64,000 bases of DNA from Geomicrobium sp. JCM 19039 (GTDB taxonomy: Bacteria > Bacillota > Bacilli > Bacillales > Marinococcaceae): contig NZ_BAXB01000012.1 in NCBI RefSeq assembly GCF_000698145.1, forward strand, positions 1 through 64,000, in the 5' to 3' direction. The first letter of the stretch is position 1. The number at the start of each line of letters is the position of its first letter. The notes under the pieces were generated by a model. It saw only the letters and a program-made list of their open reading frames with translations. It was not told the DNA's origin and ran no database searches. A program made the translations under genes and the position numbers. Shown one piece after another: positions 61,001-64,000 of this stretch.

Positions 61001-62720
61001 TTAATCATCATCCATTGTCGAAAGATCCCCGGTCGGCAAATCAAGCTCCCAAGCTTTCAAGACGCGGCGCATAATCTTTCCACTTCTTGTTTTTGGTAAC
61101 TTATCACGAAATTCTATTTCGCGAGGTGCAGCGTGTGCGGCGAGGCCTTTCTTTACGAAAACACGAATGTCTTCTTTTAATTCATCGCTCACATCATAAC
61201 CTGAGCGTAAGGCAACAAATGCTTTAATGATTTCTCCACGAACAGGATCTGGCTTTCCAATGACCCCTGCTTCTGCGACGGCTGGATGTTCAACGAGTTT
61301 GCTTTCTACTTCAAACGGGCCAACGCGTTCACCTGAAGTCATAATGACATCATCCACTCGGCCTTGGAACCAGAAGTAACCGTCTTCATCCATGTACGCG
61401 GAATCTCCCGATACATACCATCCTTCAATTTCAAAGTAGCTTTCATACTTCTCTTCGTTTTTCCAAATCGATCGCATCATTGAAGGCCAACCTTTTTCAA
61501 TGGCCAAGTTGCCCATGCGATTCGGAGGCAATTCATTTCCTTGATCATCAATAATGGCTGCTTTCAAACCAGGGAATGGTTTGCCCATTGAGCCTGGCTT
61601 GATCGTCATTGCTGGGTAGTTGGCAATCATCATTCCCCCAGTTTCTGTCATCCACCACGTGTCATGGATGCGTAATTCGAACACTTCATCTCCCCAACGA
61701 ACGACTTCAGCATTTAGTGGCTCACCTACACTCAAAATGTGTCGCAAGCTAGATAAATCAAATTTCTTTACGACATCTTCGCCAGCGCTCATCAGCATTC
61801 GAAATGCCGTCGGTGCGCTGTACCAAACGGTCACGTTGTACTTTTCAATCGTCCCGTACCAATCTTCTGGGCTAAACCGACCACCACGAACAACATTGGT
61901 GATTCCGTTTAACCACGGACCGAAAATGCCATATGAAGTACCTGTAACCCAGCCAGGATCTGCGGTACACCAGTATACATCATCTTCTTTCAGGTCCAGT
62001 ACCCATTTCGCCGTTTGATAGTGTTGAAGCATCGCACCGTGAACGTGTAATACTCCTTTAGGCATGCCTGTAGACCCTGATGTGTAGTGAAGAATCAAGC
62101 CGTCTTCTTTATCTACAAGTGATTTCGAGCTCTTCACTGGCACGATCCATGCTTTTCTTGAAATCAATGACCGCACCTTCTTCACTCACATCGTCACCTT
62201 GCATAAATACGGTTTCTAACGCTGGTAGCTCATCAACAGGCACACGCTCAATTAGCTCCGGTGTTGTCACGATTGCTTTTGCGTCACTATTTTCCAATCG
62301 ATCTCTAACCGCACCTTCCATAAATGCTTCAAACAATGGTCCAATTATGGCCCCAACCTTAATGGCTCCAAGTGCGGCAAAATACAATTCTGGAGAACGA
62401 GACATGAAAATAAACACCCGGTCACCCTTTTGAATACCTGCTTCTTTAAACACATTCGCAGCCCGGTTTGTCATTCGTTTCATATCTTCAAATGTATACG
62501 ACTCATCTCGTTTTGCATCGCTGTAGAAAAGTGCAATCTTATCTTTCGTTTTTGCATCTTCGGCATGGCGGTCAATCGCCTCATAAGCTAAATTTACATT
62601 TCCGGTCTTATGAAAAGAAAAGGCTTCTTCTGCTTTTGACCAATCAAATTCTCTTGCTGCATCTTCATAGTTTTCTAGATTTGGATTGCCACCTTTAGGT
62701 GGAAGCGTTTGCAGTTCCAT
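61001..62720 (-). pseudogene. acsA: Acetyl-CoA synthetase, frameshifted
   Basis: AcsA of about 572 residues activates acetate to acetyl-CoA through acetyl-AMP. The C-terminal frame holds the AMP-binding loop LHYTSGSTGMPKG, the DTWWMTETGG motif, YVSGDSAYMDEDGYFWFQGRVDD and the acetylated Lys in LPKTRSGKIMRR, which AcuA would modify. The N-terminal frame ends ASEELEITCR. Removing one A from AAA near 62124 (or a two-base loss) joins it to SLVDKEDGLI, so this is the one frameshift of the opposite sense. The ATG at 62720 has AAAGGGAG upstream. Confidence 0.92.
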
Positions 62721-62778
62721 CAACGATCTCCCTTTCTATTGCTTAGTTTACTCCATGCCTTATTGCGATCATGACTCC

Positions 62779-62794
62779 CTCGAATGGTTTCGAG
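62779..62794. promoter_or_regulatory. Inverted repeat in the acsA leader
   Basis: CTCGAATGGTTTCGAG, two perfect 6-bp arms around 4 nt, lies just downstream of the acsA promoter. It could be an operator or a short hairpin. It is not a good CcpA site. Confidence 0.35.
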
Positions 62795-62812
62795 TGGCAT
62801 ATGATGTGTTAT

Positions 62813-62841
62813 ATTATACGCACAATTCATACTTGAATCAA
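62813..62841 (-). promoter_or_regulatory. Sigma-A promoter of acsA
   Basis: On the minus strand TTGATT (62836-62841) and TATAAT (62813-62818) are separated by 17 nt. The leader to the ATG would be about 85 nt. Confidence 0.8.
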
Positions 62842-62996
62842 TTTGAAACTGTTGAGAATTTGTCATATTTCTCTCATCACGGGCGTTGTTGACGAAAAAG
62901 TTTAAAAAAACTGCCTTTATTTTGAGTGGTTATCACCCATTTATGACATGTAAATATAGTATACTGTTTGTAACGCTTACCCTAAAAGGTGATGGA

Positions 62997-63628
62997 ATGA
63001 ACCACTCAAAAACCTACGATCGTGAAGAACTCATCGTCAACAACAAAACGATTTTGTTGGAAGGCCCCATTTCAAGCCAGGCCGTATTAGATTATCAGTT
63101 TCACCCTGGCCTTGTTGCTTTCAGGCCGCCAGAAGACCAGCAAAAAGCACTTGCAAGCATCGCAGACCTACCCGAAGGAGGATTATCGTCGCTGTCGATG
63201 ACGGTATGGTTGTCGGGTATGTTACGTACGTATATCCAGACCCTCTTGAACGTTGGTCTGAAAGTCCACTTGATAATCTGTTAGAGCTCGGCGCTGTAGA
63301 AGTCGCTTACGAGTATCGCGGCGGCAAGGTTGGAAGTAAACTTATTCAATTGTCTATGAGAGACGATGCGATGGAAGATTACATCATTATTACGACCGAG
63401 TACTATTGGCATTGGGACTTAAAGTCAACTGGACTGTCTGTCTGGGAATACCGAAAGCTAATGGAGAAAATGATGAACTCTGGTGGGTTATACTGGATGG
63501 CAACCGATGACCCTGAGATCAGTTCACACCCAGCAAACTGTTTGATGGTACGAATAGGCTCTCGCGTCCCTATGGAAGACGTGCAAGAATTTGATAACAT
63601 CCGCTTTGTGAATCGGTTTATGTACTAA
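62997..63628 (+). pseudogene. acuA: Protein acetyltransferase AcuA, frameshifted
   Basis: A GNAT-family acetyltransferase of about 210 residues that acetylates and inactivates AcsA. The first frame reads MNHSKTYDREELIVNNKTILLEGPI to SIADLPEGG. One missing base near 63178 joins it to RIIVAVDDGMVVGYVTYVYPDP. The acetyl-CoA region is VAYEYRGGKVGSKLI. AAAAGGTGATGG precedes the ATG at 62997. It is divergent from acsA, the classic acsA/acuABC layout. Confidence 0.9.
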
Positions 63629-63648
63629 TTAAGAAATGAGGTGCAACG

Positions 63649-64000
63649 ATGCTTGTCGAAGATATGATGAGAACAACCATTCATACACTTGGTGCACATG
63701 ATTCGATTGAACAGGCTGTCGAACTCATGGAATCCAAGCGCATTCGCCACATCCCGATTGTCGATGCTAACAAGGCTTTAATCGGCATCGTTTCAGATCG
63801 TGACATTCGTGATAGCAAACATTCCATATTACAACAACAGCCGAGTGAAGACGTGTTATCAACACCACTCGAACACATCATGAAACGGGATGTGTATACA
63901 GCACATCCCCTCGATTTTGTTGAAGACATTGCCTCAATGCTAAGTGAACAACAAATTAGTGCAGCGCCGGTAACGCTCGGCAACAAGCTCGTGGGTATGA
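63649..64000 (+). CDS. acuB: AcuB, CBS-domain protein, truncated by window end
   Basis: The first 117 codons of AcuB are present and open. Two CBS motifs are visible: VEDMMRTTIHTLGAHDSIEQAVELM with IPIVDANKALIGIVSDRDI, and LEHIMKRDVYTAHPLDFVEDIASML. CBS pairs bind adenylates. GAGGTG precedes the ATG, 20 bp after acuA. An ACT domain is expected beyond the window. Confidence 0.92.
   Translation, partial: MLVEDMMRTTIHTLGAHDSIEQAVELMESKRIRHIPIVDANKALIGIVSDRDIRDSKHSILQQQPSEDVLSTPLEHIMKRDVYTAHPLDFVEDIASMLSEQQISAAPVTLGNKLVGM

Noticed and set aside
62968..62981. CcpA cre site ahead of acuA
   Set aside because: Only the core AACGCTTAC fits the consensus and three or more flanking positions disagree, so it was not listed although catabolite control is known for this locus.

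Overview
The window is a chromosomal segment of a spore-forming, low-to-mid GC Bacillaceae bacterium. Gene order follows the Bacillus subtilis region phoPR-mdh-icd-citZ-pyk-pfkA-accAD-ytsJ-dnaE-ytrHI-nrnA-ytpI-ytoI-ytkL / argGH-ytxK-tpx-ytfJI-yteJ-sppA / thiI-nifZ-ezrA-hisJ-refZ-ytsP-rpsD-tyrS-acsA-acuAB. Sporulation genes (ytrH, ytrI, ytfJ), AGGAGG-type ribosome binding sites, a T-box and an S4 leader fit this. The very acidic exported proteins (S15 and M6 peptidases, the PBP tail) suggest a haloalkaliphile, but that is inference.

Layout. 0-7 kb: phosphate two-component system, tatA and the TCA genes citZ-icd-mdh. 7-17 kb: lower glycolysis (pfkA, pyk), acetyl-CoA carboxylase accDA, malic enzyme and dnaE, all on the minus strand. 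17-25 kb: sporulation and housekeeping genes (ytrHI, nrnA, ytoI, ytkL, ald, an SDR, a universal stress protein). 25-37 kb: argGH, EcsC protein, ytxK, a divergent thymidine kinase, tpx, ytfJ/ytfI, an RDD protein, sppA and a ytcJ amidohydrolase. 37-49 kb: thiI-nifZ, ezrA, hisJ, refZ, ytsP, deoC, rpsD with leader, a fused double AhpD-like protein, and tyrS with T-box. 49-52 kb: a class A PBP. 52-58 kb, the accessory part: two exported peptidases sharing a C-terminal FIMAH-type domain, then tasA, sipW and a 57-codon exported peptide. 58-60 kb: two small membrane proteins. 60-61 kb: a gene-free block of degenerate repeats. 61-64 kb: acsA and divergent acuAB, truncated by the window end.

Two points matter most. 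First, about sixteen genes carry single-base frameshifts, nearly all -1 and many inside short G/C runs, including rpsD, icd, ytoI, ald, tpx, deoC, tasA and acsA. This looks like uncorrected sequencing error rather than gene decay, so split reading frames should be read as one gene. Second, directly upstream of sipW-tasA, where B. subtilis has the 253-residue tapA, lies a 57-codon ORF. It is a signal peptide plus about 20 residues forming one amphipathic beta-strand, which looks like a natural minimal TapA.
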